In this document: piece after piece, positions 1-5,889 of the stretch
How positions within the stretch are numbered: the first letter of the stretch is position 1
Layout: the number at the start of each line of letters is the position of its first letter
Assembly: GCA_013791675.1 (NCBI GenBank)
Contig: VMTI01000027.1
Coordinates: 1-14,796, forward strand
From: a bacterium
GTDB taxonomy: Bacteria > CG03
DNA: 14,796 nucleotides
Reading direction: 5' to 3'
Made by a program: the position numbers and the translations under genes
Notes under the pieces: generated by a model
Database searches by the model: none
What the model was told of the DNA's origin: nothing
Seen by the model: the letters and a program-made list of their open reading frames with translations, nothing else

Positions 1-125
1 AAGTGACCAGGAAAGAAATAAAAAATGCGCAGGATCTGCTTAACGGCAGACCGCGAAAAGTTTTGGATTGGGAGACACCTTATGATGCGTTTAAAAAGTT
101 GGTTGGTGTTGCGTTAGAAACTTGA
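1..125 (+). CDS. IS30-family transposase, C-terminal fragment (5' end outside window)
   Basis: Reading from base 3, the frame gives about 40 residues ending in NGRPRKVLDWETPYDAF and then GVALET before TGA at 123-125. The RPRK-x-L-x(2)-x-TPY-x-x-F block followed by GVALET is the typical end of IS30-family DDE transposases, which cut and join insertion-sequence ends. Only the tail is visible, so whether the rest is intact cannot be told. The last ~25 bases (about 102-129, GTGTTGCGTTAGAAACTTGA and neighbours) resemble the terminal inverted repeat that often overlaps the stop codon in this family, so the element probably ends near base 129. The family call rests on motif memory and is fairly secure; the exact element boundary is inferred. 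Confidence 0.82.
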   Translation, partial: VTRKEIKNAQDLLNGRPRKVLDWETPYDAFKKLVGVALET

Positions 126-136
126 GACCAAGTAAG

Positions 137-1045
137 ATGAAAAAAGTTTATATTTTTATGGCGCTATCGGCTCTTGTTTTTATATCCTCATGCGCGGGGG
201 TGCGGATATTCAAAGCTTCTCCTCTCAAAATAGCTTCCTCTTTTGAATCCGGCGGCAATTTGGATGAAGCCGTTGCAGTTCTTAAAAACACCGCGGTTGA
301 GCCGGGGTTGAAACCCGCCGCAAAACGTGAAATTCTCACGGCTCTGGCGGGGCTTTATGAAAAAAAGAAAGACCCCTTGAACGCTATAAAAACTCTCAGA
401 GAAGCCAATCAGATAAAGCCGGACGACCCGTTTATCAGGCTGCGCCTTGCGGAGCTTTTTCTAAAAGAAGGCCTTATCGACGAGGCTCTTGCTGAATACA
501 CCGCCGTTGAGAAGAGAGGCGCTGAAACGCCGTCGCTGCTTGCCGGATTGGGTGAAGCATATTACCGCAAGGGCCATTTTCTTCAGGCTTCAGAATATCT
601 GGACAGGTACCTTAAACTTTATCCGGATGACAAAAAAGCGCTGCTGATGCTTTACGAATCGTATGAGGCGAGCGGTAATTATCCGGCTTCGCGTAACGCG
701 CTTTCCGGCTGCGCCGCTATTCTGGCGGAAGATGATTTTGCTCTGCGTATGGCCATGAACTGGATGAGAGACGGAAATCCCGACGAGGCCATTGAGGAGC
801 TTGAAAAAATAACGGCCAAATATCCCAAGGGGAATTTTTATCTGGCTCTGGCCTACTATCAGAAAGGGGACCTGAATAAAGCCCTGGAGTTTTTTTCGAA
901 AGCCACCCCCGAACTTTCAGATGAATCTTCCTTTTTCAACGCGCTTGTCCTTTTTGAACTCGGCAGAAAAGACGAGGCCTATCCCATATTTAAAAAACTT
1001 TCCGTTGATGGAAAATATTCAGCGTACTGTGCCGTCTTCGAATAG
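137..1045 (+). CDS. TPR-repeat outer-membrane-type lipoprotein, function unknown
   Basis: A 302-residue protein from the ATG at 137. The N-terminus MKKVYIFMALSALVFISSCAG is a lipoprotein signal peptide with lipobox I16-S17-S18-C19, so the mature protein is predicted to be lipid-anchored in the cell envelope. Residues ~55-290 form a chain of helical hairpins with the TPR pattern (small and aromatic residues, many ending in a PDD or YPKG turn), for example around IKPDDPF, LYPDDKK and KYPKG. Such proteins are scaffolds for envelope complexes, but the partner cannot be named. A TTG at 122 would extend the frame by five residues, but it lies inside the preceding insertion-sequence end and would spoil the signal peptide. 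There is no good Shine-Dalgarno upstream (only AAGTAAG), probably because the IS30 end lies about 8 bp before the start codon. The next gene starts 20 bp downstream. Confidence 0.8.
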   Translation: MKKVYIFMALSALVFISSCAGVRIFKASPLKIASSFESGGNLDEAVAVLKNTAVEPGLKPAAKREILTALAGLYEKKKDPLNAIKTLREANQIKPDDPFIRLRLAELFLKEGLIDEALAEYTAVEKRGAETPSLLAGLGEAYYRKGHFLQASEYLDRYLKLYPDDKKALLMLYESYEASGNYPASRNALSGCAAILAEDDFALRMAMNWMRDGNPDEAIEELEKITAKYPKGNFYLALAYYQKGDLNKALEFFSKATPELSDESSFFNALVLFELGRKDEAYPIFKKLSVDGKYSAYCAVFE

Positions 1046-1046
1046 C

Positions 1047-1065
1047 GGGGTCAAGGCCTGACCCC
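1047..1065. repeat. GGGGTCA...TGACCCC palindromic repeat (REP-like)
   Basis: Nineteen bases with perfect 7-bp arms GGGGTCA and TGACCCC around AGGCC. It starts one base after the TAG of the TPR gene and ends directly against the ATG of the transporter. Closely related GGGGTCA-G-G/T-C-TTGACCCC palindromes are, from memory, dispersed repeats in several uncultured and deltaproteobacterial-type genomes, sometimes near REP-associated tyrosine transposases. I see no second copy in this window, so the repeat status is inferred from the palindrome and that recollection. Confidence 0.55.
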
Positions 1066-2208
1066 ATGAACAAAAGATTTTTGATTTATTATGCCGCTGG
1101 TTTTGCCGCTATATCGGCGGTTGATATGCTTACTGCCGCGCTTCCTATTCATCTCAACGGCGTGTTCGGGAATGCTTTTGACGTGGGGCTCATATACGGT
1201 ATTTTTCCGGTTTTATCAGTTTTAATAAGGCTGCAGATATCCGAATTTGTGTTCAGAATTAATCTGAAAAAAGCTCTTTTCGCAGGGTTAGTTATTATGG
1301 CGGTATCGCAGGGCGCTTATATTTTTGCCGGAAGCAGCCGCGCGCTTTGGCTTGCGCTCCGGATGATTTTCGGCGTGGGAATATGCGCTTACTTTATTGT
1401 GCTGCTTGAGGCCGTTAACGACGAGATAGCGTCTAAATCGCACTCGCTTTATTACGGCATATTCTCCACTCTTTTTGTCGGGTCAATGCTTTTTGCTCCG
1501 GCTCTGGGGGAAAGGGTTTTGTCGCGTTTTGGTTTTAACGCGCTCATTTTTTTTACGGGATTTTTTTTCATTCTTGCTGCGGCGGCCGTGATTTTTGTTG
1601 AAGATAAACGCACTGATCGGCCCGGCTTTGACAAAAATAATTTCTACAAGATTATACTTCAAAAACATTCTCATTTCGGGCTGCTTTTTATGACCATTTT
1701 TACATACTCGTCCGTTATCGTGTTTCTTCCTCTTCTGGGAAACGCAAAAGGTTTTGATAATTTTGCTTTCTCTTTCACGTTTATATCTCTTTCACCAATA
1801 GCCGTCAGATTTTGTTCGGGCAAACTTTTCGCGGCGTATCCAACGCATAAGTTCATATTCGCGGGCACACTTATTATATCCGCGGCCATAGCTCTTTTCG
1901 CTTTTTCCCTGCGTACAGTGGTTTTTTTCTCGGCGGCGGCGCTGTTTGGAATCGGCTGGGCTTTTTTTGAATCAAATTATATGCCGTCGCTGTTGGCAGG
2001 CGGAGGAAAGAAGAGCGAGCTTATAGCCGTTTACAGCCTTTTCTTTGATATGGCCTGGTTTGTCGGCCCGCTGGCCAGCGGAGTTGCGGCTGACAGATAC
2101 GGCGTGATATGCCTTTATCAGGCGCTTCCTATCGTGTGCCTCATAGGCATGATTTATTTTTTCAGATTTAAAGGCGAACCGGAACCCGCCGCAAAATTGA
2201 AATTTTAG
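1066..2208 (+). CDS. Major facilitator superfamily transporter, substrate unknown
   Basis: A 380-residue, very hydrophobic protein with 11-12 predicted membrane helices in two halves. A charged loop at ~185-200 (EDKRTDRPGFDKNNF) separates the N- and C-terminal six-helix bundles, as in MFS proteins. The first helix contains YYAAGFAAISAVDMLTAALP, and the second half ends with FDMAWFVGPLASGVAADRYG, the helix-11/loop pattern of MFS exporters and sugar-type permeases. The length is usual for the family. The ATG at 1066 is the only start that keeps helix 1 whole, but no Shine-Dalgarno precedes it because the palindrome 1047-1065 sits there. It may be translated by coupling with the TPR gene 20 bp upstream. 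It lies upstream of the FMN riboswitch and is not controlled by it, so the neighbourhood does not argue for a flavin substrate. Confidence 0.8.
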   Translation: MNKRFLIYYAAGFAAISAVDMLTAALPIHLNGVFGNAFDVGLIYGIFPVLSVLIRLQISEFVFRINLKKALFAGLVIMAVSQGAYIFAGSSRALWLALRMIFGVGICAYFIVLLEAVNDEIASKSHSLYYGIFSTLFVGSMLFAPALGERVLSRFGFNALIFFTGFFFILAAAAVIFVEDKRTDRPGFDKNNFYKIILQKHSHFGLLFMTIFTYSSVIVFLPLLGNAKGFDNFAFSFTFISLSPIAVRFCSGKLFAAYPTHKFIFAGTLIISAAIALFAFSLRTVVFFSAAALFGIGWAFFESNYMPSLLAGGGKKSELIAVYSLFFDMAWFVGPLASGVAADRYGVICLYQALPIVCLIGMIYFFRFKGEPEPAAKLKF

Positions 2209-2240
2209 AATAAACAATTACGGCCGATGCTTTGTTTTTC

Positions 2241-2269
2241 TTGCAATGATAGTGATAAAATTGTAACAT
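2241..2269 (+). promoter_or_regulatory. Predicted sigma-70-type promoter of the rib operon
   Basis: A -35-like TTGCAA (2241-2246), a 17-bp spacer and a -10-like TAACAT (2264-2269) lie just in front of the riboswitch. Each hexamer matches the consensus at 4 of 6 positions. The predicted start near 2275 coincides with the 5' strand of aptamer stem P1 (2277), which is where the leader should begin. Support comes mainly from spacing and location. Confidence 0.5.
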
Positions 2270-2424
2270 CTAACTGACCTTCGGGGTGGAGTGAGATTCT
2301 CAACCGGCGGTGAAAGCCCGCGACCCGTGAGCATGGAAAATGCAGGACGTTCCCATTTCCCGCCACGGCCGAACCGGTGGAATTCCGGCGCCGACGGTAA
2401 AGTCCGGATGATAGAAGGTTGTAG
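2270..2424 (+). ncRNA. FMN riboswitch (RFN element) aptamer
   Basis: The leader carries the conserved RFN blocks in order: CTTCGGGGTGG (2279-2289), the P2 arm around GAGTGAGATTCTC, AACCGGCGGTGAAAGCCCGC (2302-2321), a variable arm, ACCGGTGGAATTCCGG (2373-2388) and CCGACGGTAAAGTCCGGATG (2391-2410). Stem P1 closes with ACCTTC (2277-2282) against GAAGGT (2414-2419), possibly extended by CTA/TAG at 2270-2272 and 2422-2424. RFN aptamers bind FMN and shut off riboflavin genes when flavin is plentiful. Position immediately upstream of ribD fits this. The frame continues open upstream of the ribD ATG through this RNA, but that stretch is riboswitch, not protein. Confidence 0.96.
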
Positions 2425-2452
2425 AGCCCCGAAAGTGAGCGGGGCTTTTTTT
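2425..2452 (+). terminator. Intrinsic terminator of the FMN riboswitch expression platform
   Basis: A perfect 7-bp stem, AGCCCCG (2425-2431) with CGGGGCT (2440-2446), has an 8-base loop AAAGTGAG. The stem's final T begins a seven-T tract (2446-2452). It follows aptamer stem P1 without a gap, as in transcription-terminating FMN switches. The T-tract runs directly into the ribD ATG at 2453. In the terminator fold, the GGGG that could serve as a ribosome-binding site is paired. Confidence 0.9.
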
Positions 2453-3565
2453 ATGGATACAGACAAAATTATGAAATTGGCGCTGGCGTTGGCCGAGCGC
2501 TCTGCGGGGAGAGTTTCACCCAATCCCATGGTGGGCGCTGTGATTTTTAAAGGTTCAAAAATAATAGCGGAGGGTTATCATCATTATTTCGGAGGCCCGC
2601 ACGCTGAAATAAACGCGCTTAGAAAAGCCGGCAAAAAAGCCGCCGGAGCTTCAATGGCCGTTAATCTTGAGCCCTGCGCTCACACGGGTAAGACGCCCCC
2701 CTGCGTTGAGAGCATAGTCAAAGCGGGCATAAAGGAAGTTTTTGCGGGCATGCGCGATCCCAACCCGCTTGTATCGGGTAAGGGCATTTCATATCTTAAG
2801 CGCCGGGGCATAATCGTGAAATCCGGCATTCTGAAAAACGAGTGCGCTTTTCTCAACAGGGCTTTTGTTTCCACCCATATGAGAAAAAGGCCGTGGATTG
2901 TTCTGAAAGAAGGGCTGTCGTTGGACGGCCGTATAGCGTCCTATACAGGAAATTCCAAGTGGATAACAAATCCTAAAGCGAGGCTTTTCGCTCACAAACT
3001 GAGATATAAAAGCGATATGGTGATGGCCGGCGCCGGCACTTTCAGAAAAGACGGGCCTTCGCTTTTACCATACCTTATAAAGGCCAAAAGGCACCCTCTC
3101 GGTTATCCCGCGCGCTGTGTTGTGACAAAATCAGGGTTGTTGAATACTTGTGGAAAACTTGTTGACAGAAAATCACAGTTGTTCATCGCATATATGACAG
3201 GGAAAAGCTCCGCGGAGTCCGAAAATTCAAAATCGGGATGCATAAAGATTTATTCCGAAAATCTTGACACATTGGTTCAGTTATTTTCTAAAAAAGGTTA
3301 TAATCAAATACTAATTGAGGGGGGTGGGTCTTTGGCAGGTTCTTTGTTTGATGCGGGCCTGATTGATGAAGTTTACTTCATTTACGCCCCAATTGTGATA
3401 GGCGGCAAAAATGCGGTCGCGGCGGTCGCCGGCAGGGGTCAAGCGCTTGTTAAGAACGCTTTTGCGTTTACTGAAAACAGAATAATGCGGCTGGATGATA
3501 ACTTTGTTTTTCACGGAATAAGAAGCGGCGGGCTTTTCAGGGAGAAAGGATGTTTACAGGAATAA
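2453..3565 (+). CDS. ribD: Bifunctional diaminohydroxyphosphoribosylaminopyrimidine deaminase / 5-amino-6-(5-phosphoribosylamino)uracil reductase
   Basis: A 370-residue cytosolic enzyme for the second and third steps of riboflavin synthesis: zinc-dependent deamination of the pyrimidine, then NADPH reduction of the ribosyl side chain. The deaminase domain (~1-145) shows SPNPMVGAV (22-30), the HAE motif at 50-52 with catalytic Glu52, and zinc cysteines 75 and 84 in PCAHTGKTPPC. The reductase domain (~145-370) shows KEGLSLDGRIA, then SDMVMAGAGTFRKDGP and the late LIEGGGSLAGSLF motif. The ATG at 2453 gives MDTDKIMKLALALAERSAG, the usual N-terminus of the family. Upstream extension would translate the riboswitch. 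There is no classical Shine-Dalgarno; GAGCGGGG eight bases upstream lies in the terminator stem. The 3' end overlaps ribE by 16 bases, implying coupled translation. Confidence 0.96.
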   Translation: MDTDKIMKLALALAERSAGRVSPNPMVGAVIFKGSKIIAEGYHHYFGGPHAEINALRKAGKKAAGASMAVNLEPCAHTGKTPPCVESIVKAGIKEVFAGMRDPNPLVSGKGISYLKRRGIIVKSGILKNECAFLNRAFVSTHMRKRPWIVLKEGLSLDGRIASYTGNSKWITNPKARLFAHKLRYKSDMVMAGAGTFRKDGPSLLPYLIKAKRHPLGYPARCVVTKSGLLNTCGKLVDRKSQLFIAYMTGKSSAESENSKSGCIKIYSENLDTLVQLFSKKGYNQILIEGGGSLAGSLFDAGLIDEVYFIYAPIVIGGKNAVAAVAGRGQALVKNAFAFTENRIMRLDDNFVFHGIRSGGLFREKGCLQE

Positions 3566-4152
3566 TAACGCAAACAGGCGAAGTGAGAGCAGGAACTTCC
3601 GGCTCCATAAGCATTGCCATGGACACATCGCGCGTAAAGGAAGGAGACAGTGTGGCTGTAAACGGCGTTTGCCTGACAGTGTCCGCGGTAAAAAAAGGTT
3701 TGGCCGTTTTTGATGTGTCGCCTAAAACCTTTCAGCTTACAAATCTTTCCGCGGCGAAAACGGTTAATATAGAGTTGCCGCTTAAAGCTTCTGATTATCT
3801 ATCGGGGCATTTTGTGACGGGCCATGTTGACGGCACGGTTAAGCTGGTGAAAATAGAGGACAAGGGAAATTTCAAAAAGCTTTATTTCGCATTTGAAAAA
3901 CAATTCGCCCCCTTCATAGCGCTGCGGGGATCCGCCTCCCTTGACGGCATAAGCCTCACAATTGAGGGAATAGAGGGCGGTGTTTTTACCGTTAATGTGA
4001 TACCCGAAACAGTCAAAAGAACAAATTTGTTAAAGAGAAACACCGGTGACGCGGTGAATTTTGAGGCCGACCCGCTGGCAAGATATGTTGTCAGCAATAT
4101 GGATAAAGCAGGAGAAGGCATTACAAAGGAGAAACTGGAAAAATGGCTGTAA
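3550..4152 (+). CDS. ribE: Riboflavin synthase, alpha chain
   Basis: A 200-residue enzyme that dismutates two 6,7-dimethyl-8-ribityllumazine molecules to riboflavin plus the RibD/RibH intermediate. It starts with the diagnostic MFTGIITQTGEV and contains two lumazine-binding barrels. The first (~1-95) has GDSVAVNGVCLTV, SPKTFQLTNL and SGHFVTGHVDG; the second (~96-190) has GSASLDGISLTI and IPETVKRTNLLKRN. Length and motif order are usual for the trimeric enzyme. The ATG at 3550 is preceded by GGGAGAAAGG, a good ribosome-binding site placed inside the end of ribD. It overlaps ribBA by 10 bases at its 3' end. Confidence 0.96.
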   Translation: MFTGIITQTGEVRAGTSGSISIAMDTSRVKEGDSVAVNGVCLTVSAVKKGLAVFDVSPKTFQLTNLSAAKTVNIELPLKASDYLSGHFVTGHVDGTVKLVKIEDKGNFKKLYFAFEKQFAPFIALRGSASLDGISLTIEGIEGGVFTVNVIPETVKRTNLLKRNTGDAVNFEADPLARYVVSNMDKAGEGITKEKLEKWL

Positions 4153-5366
4153 AATTTTCAAAAATAGACGACGCTATAAAGGATTTCCGCAGGGGGAAAA
4201 TGGTTGTAATTGTTGACGACGCCGCGCGGGAAAACGAGGGCGATCTCGTGTGCGCCGCCTCAAAAATAAGCTCCGCGAAGATAAATTTTATGGCTAAGCA
4301 CGGGCGGGGACTTATATGCATAGCCATGGAAGAAAATGCGCTTGCACGTCTGAATCTTAATCTTCTCTCGCGCAGTTTTAACGCCACAAATCCCAGAGAA
4401 GCGGCATTTACGCTGTCCTGCGACGCTTCAAAGGGAATAAGCACTGGAATCAGCGCCGCGGATAGAGCCAAAACGGTGATGTCGCTCGTTTCTCCGTCGG
4501 CAAAACCAGCGGACATAGTGTCGCCGGGGCATATTTTCCCTCTGCAGGCGCAGAAAGGCGGCACGCTCGTGCGCGCGGGGCACACGGAAGCCGCCGTGGA
4601 TATGGCGAATCTCGCGGGTTTGATTCCGTCGGGCGTTATATGCGAGATAATGAATGACGACGGCACGATGGCGAGGCTTCCGGACCTGGTGAAATTCAGC
4701 GCCCTGCACGGCCTTCGTCTTATAAGTCTCGCGCAGATAATAGAGAAACGCCGGCAGACGGAAAAACTCGTGGAAAGGGTGTCCGCGGCGTTGCTCCCGA
4801 CCAAGTTCGGCATGTTTACCGTTGTTTCCTACAGAAGCAAAATATCCCAGGAGGACTTTGAAAGCCGCACGCATGTGGCTCTTGTCAAAGGCGCGGTCCG
4901 AGGAAAAAAGAAAGTGCTTGTGCGGGTCCATTCGCAATGCCTTACAGGAGATGTGTTTCATTCCTTGAGGTGCGATTGCGGAATTCAGCTTGAAGAGGCG
5001 ATGAAGAAAATAGAAAAAGAAAAGTTAGGTGTGCTGCTTTATATGAGGCAGGAGGGGCGTGGAATAGGCCTTGAAAACAAGATAAAGGCATATTCTCTGC
5101 AGGACGGCGGCATGGATACCGTCGAGGCCAATGAGGCGTTGGGTTTTGAGGCGGATTTGAGGGACTACGGAATAGGCGCGCAGATTTTGGCGGATATCGG
5201 TTTAACCACGATAAGGCTTATGACCAACAATCCCCAAAAGGTGAAAGGCCTGTCCGGTTTCGGCCTTAGCGTCGCCGAGAGAGTGCCTTTAAAAGTGGAG
5301 GGCGGTTCCGCTCATTGCCGCCATTATCTCGCGACGAAAAAAGCGAAGCTGGGGCATCTGTTGTGA
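4143..5366 (+). CDS. ribBA: Bifunctional 3,4-dihydroxy-2-butanone-4-phosphate synthase / GTP cyclohydrolase II
   Basis: A 407-residue fusion supplying both entry substrates of the pathway. The N-terminal DHBP synthase (~1-203) converts ribulose 5-phosphate and shows DDAARENEGDL (25-35, acidic metal and substrate ligands), HGRGLICIAM, TGISAADRAKT, GHIFPL, GHTEAAVD (His147, Glu149) and ICEIMNDDGTMAR. The C-terminal GTP cyclohydrolase II (~207-407) has zinc cysteines 266, 277 and 279 in CLTGDVFHSLRCDCG, then RQEGRGIGL, DTVEAN and YGIGAQILADIGL leading to TNNPQKVKGL. Both halves look catalytically complete. AAAGGAG lies 11 bases before the ATG, inside ribE. In most related operons ribH follows directly; here about 2 kb of other sequence intervenes. 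Confidence 0.96.
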   Translation: MAVKFSKIDDAIKDFRRGKMVVIVDDAARENEGDLVCAASKISSAKINFMAKHGRGLICIAMEENALARLNLNLLSRSFNATNPREAAFTLSCDASKGISTGISAADRAKTVMSLVSPSAKPADIVSPGHIFPLQAQKGGTLVRAGHTEAAVDMANLAGLIPSGVICEIMNDDGTMARLPDLVKFSALHGLRLISLAQIIEKRRQTEKLVERVSAALLPTKFGMFTVVSYRSKISQEDFESRTHVALVKGAVRGKKKVLVRVHSQCLTGDVFHSLRCDCGIQLEEAMKKIEKEKLGVLLYMRQEGRGIGLENKIKAYSLQDGGMDTVEANEALGFEADLRDYGIGAQILADIGLTTIRLMTNNPQKVKGLSGFGLSVAERVPLKVEGGSAHCRHYLATKKAKLGHLL

Positions 5367-5376
5367 AAAAAATTAG

Positions 5377-5388
5377 TGCCGGAATTAT
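5377..5388 (+). repeat. Left boundary repeat of the interpolated module
   Basis: CCGGAATTAT at 5379-5388 recurs exactly at 7336-7345, just upstream of ribH. The overlapping TGCCGG (5377-5382) recurs at 7377-7382. A further shared word, TTGTGAA, covers the ribBA stop codon (5361-5367) and recurs at 7367-7373. The copies bracket the two extra genes between ribBA and ribH. They are short, so a junction-duplication origin is an inference. Confidence 0.35.
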
Positions 5389-5434
5389 GAGGATTATGTA
5401 TAATAAAAAAGGCAATTTAGAAGGAGCGGGAAAG

Positions 5435-5815
5435 TTGGTTAAAAAACAAAATATTTTAAAGGGATTTGCGCTTTTAGTTATGATAGCGCTGTGCGGCTGC
5501 GGGGGCGGCGGGCCTGAGCTGACCGAAAAGAGAGATTTAAAAGCGCAGGAAAAAAATCCCGCGCTTCAGGAAGGCAATTTAAAATTTCCCGAACGAATTG
5601 ACCAAATAAATAGTCAAGTTAACACGGCGGAAATTAAAGCGAATCTCGCGGGGCTTCGAACGGCTATTTCTATTTATTATAATGAAAAAGCAGGTGTTTC
5701 CCCGTCGTCACTTGAAGAATTAAGTCCGCGGTATATAGCGAAAATTCCGGAGGGAGATTGGGATTATAACCCGGCAACGGGGGAGCTGATTTCAAAATCA
5801 CATCCAGAATGGTAG
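5435..5815 (+). CDS. Small lipoprotein with a pseudopilin (GspG-like) C-terminal region
   Basis: From a TTG at 5435 this encodes 126 residues. AAGGAG (5421-5426) lies eight bases before it, the best ribosome-binding site in the area. In-frame ATGs at 5387 and 5396 would add 13-16 residues ahead of the signal peptide and lack such a site. MVKKQNILKGFALLVMIALC is a signal peptide with lipobox L19-C20-G21-C22 and then a glycine-rich linker, so envelope anchoring is predicted. Residues ~66-126 read NLAGLRTAISIYYNEKAG, SPSSLEELSPRYIAKIP and DWDYNPATGEL, the globular pattern of type II secretion major pseudopilins. The hydrophobic prepilin helix and its cleavage site are absent. A perfect TATAAT (5399-5404) could be a -10 box but lacks a clear -35. 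The role is unknown; it may be a stand-alone relative of pseudopilins. Confidence 0.68.
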   Translation: MVKKQNILKGFALLVMIALCGCGGGGPELTEKRDLKAQEKNPALQEGNLKFPERIDQINSQVNTAEIKANLAGLRTAISIYYNEKAGVSPSSLEELSPRYIAKIPEGDWDYNPATGELISKSHPEW

Positions 5816-5889
5816 AAAAAAGCAATAGTTACCAAAGCAGTGGCGGGCGTATGTTAAAGAGCATGTGCCGTTAAACGCTTTTATTTAAG

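Noticed and set aside
1066..2208. MFS gene as a riboflavin transporter because it neighbours the FMN riboswitch
   Set aside because: It is upstream of the switch and its promoter, and nothing in the sequence ties it to flavins.
2291..2452. Apparent 54-codon N-terminal extension of RibD
   Set aside because: This stretch is the FMN aptamer and its terminator. RibD family N-termini begin at the ATG at 2453.
4121..4961. Long minus-strand open frames (230 and 177 codons) opposite ribBA
   Set aside because: They lie antisense to a gene with complete DHBP synthase and GTP cyclohydrolase II motifs. Their translations show no recognisable domain and no ribosome-binding site, so they are shadows of the GC-rich coding strand.
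5829..5888. Short open stretch reading WRAYVKEHVPLNAFI before a stop, just upstream of the AlbA_2 gene
   Set aside because: It looks protein-like and could be the tail of a decayed gene, but it is under 20 codons, has no start codon and I cannot assign it to a family.
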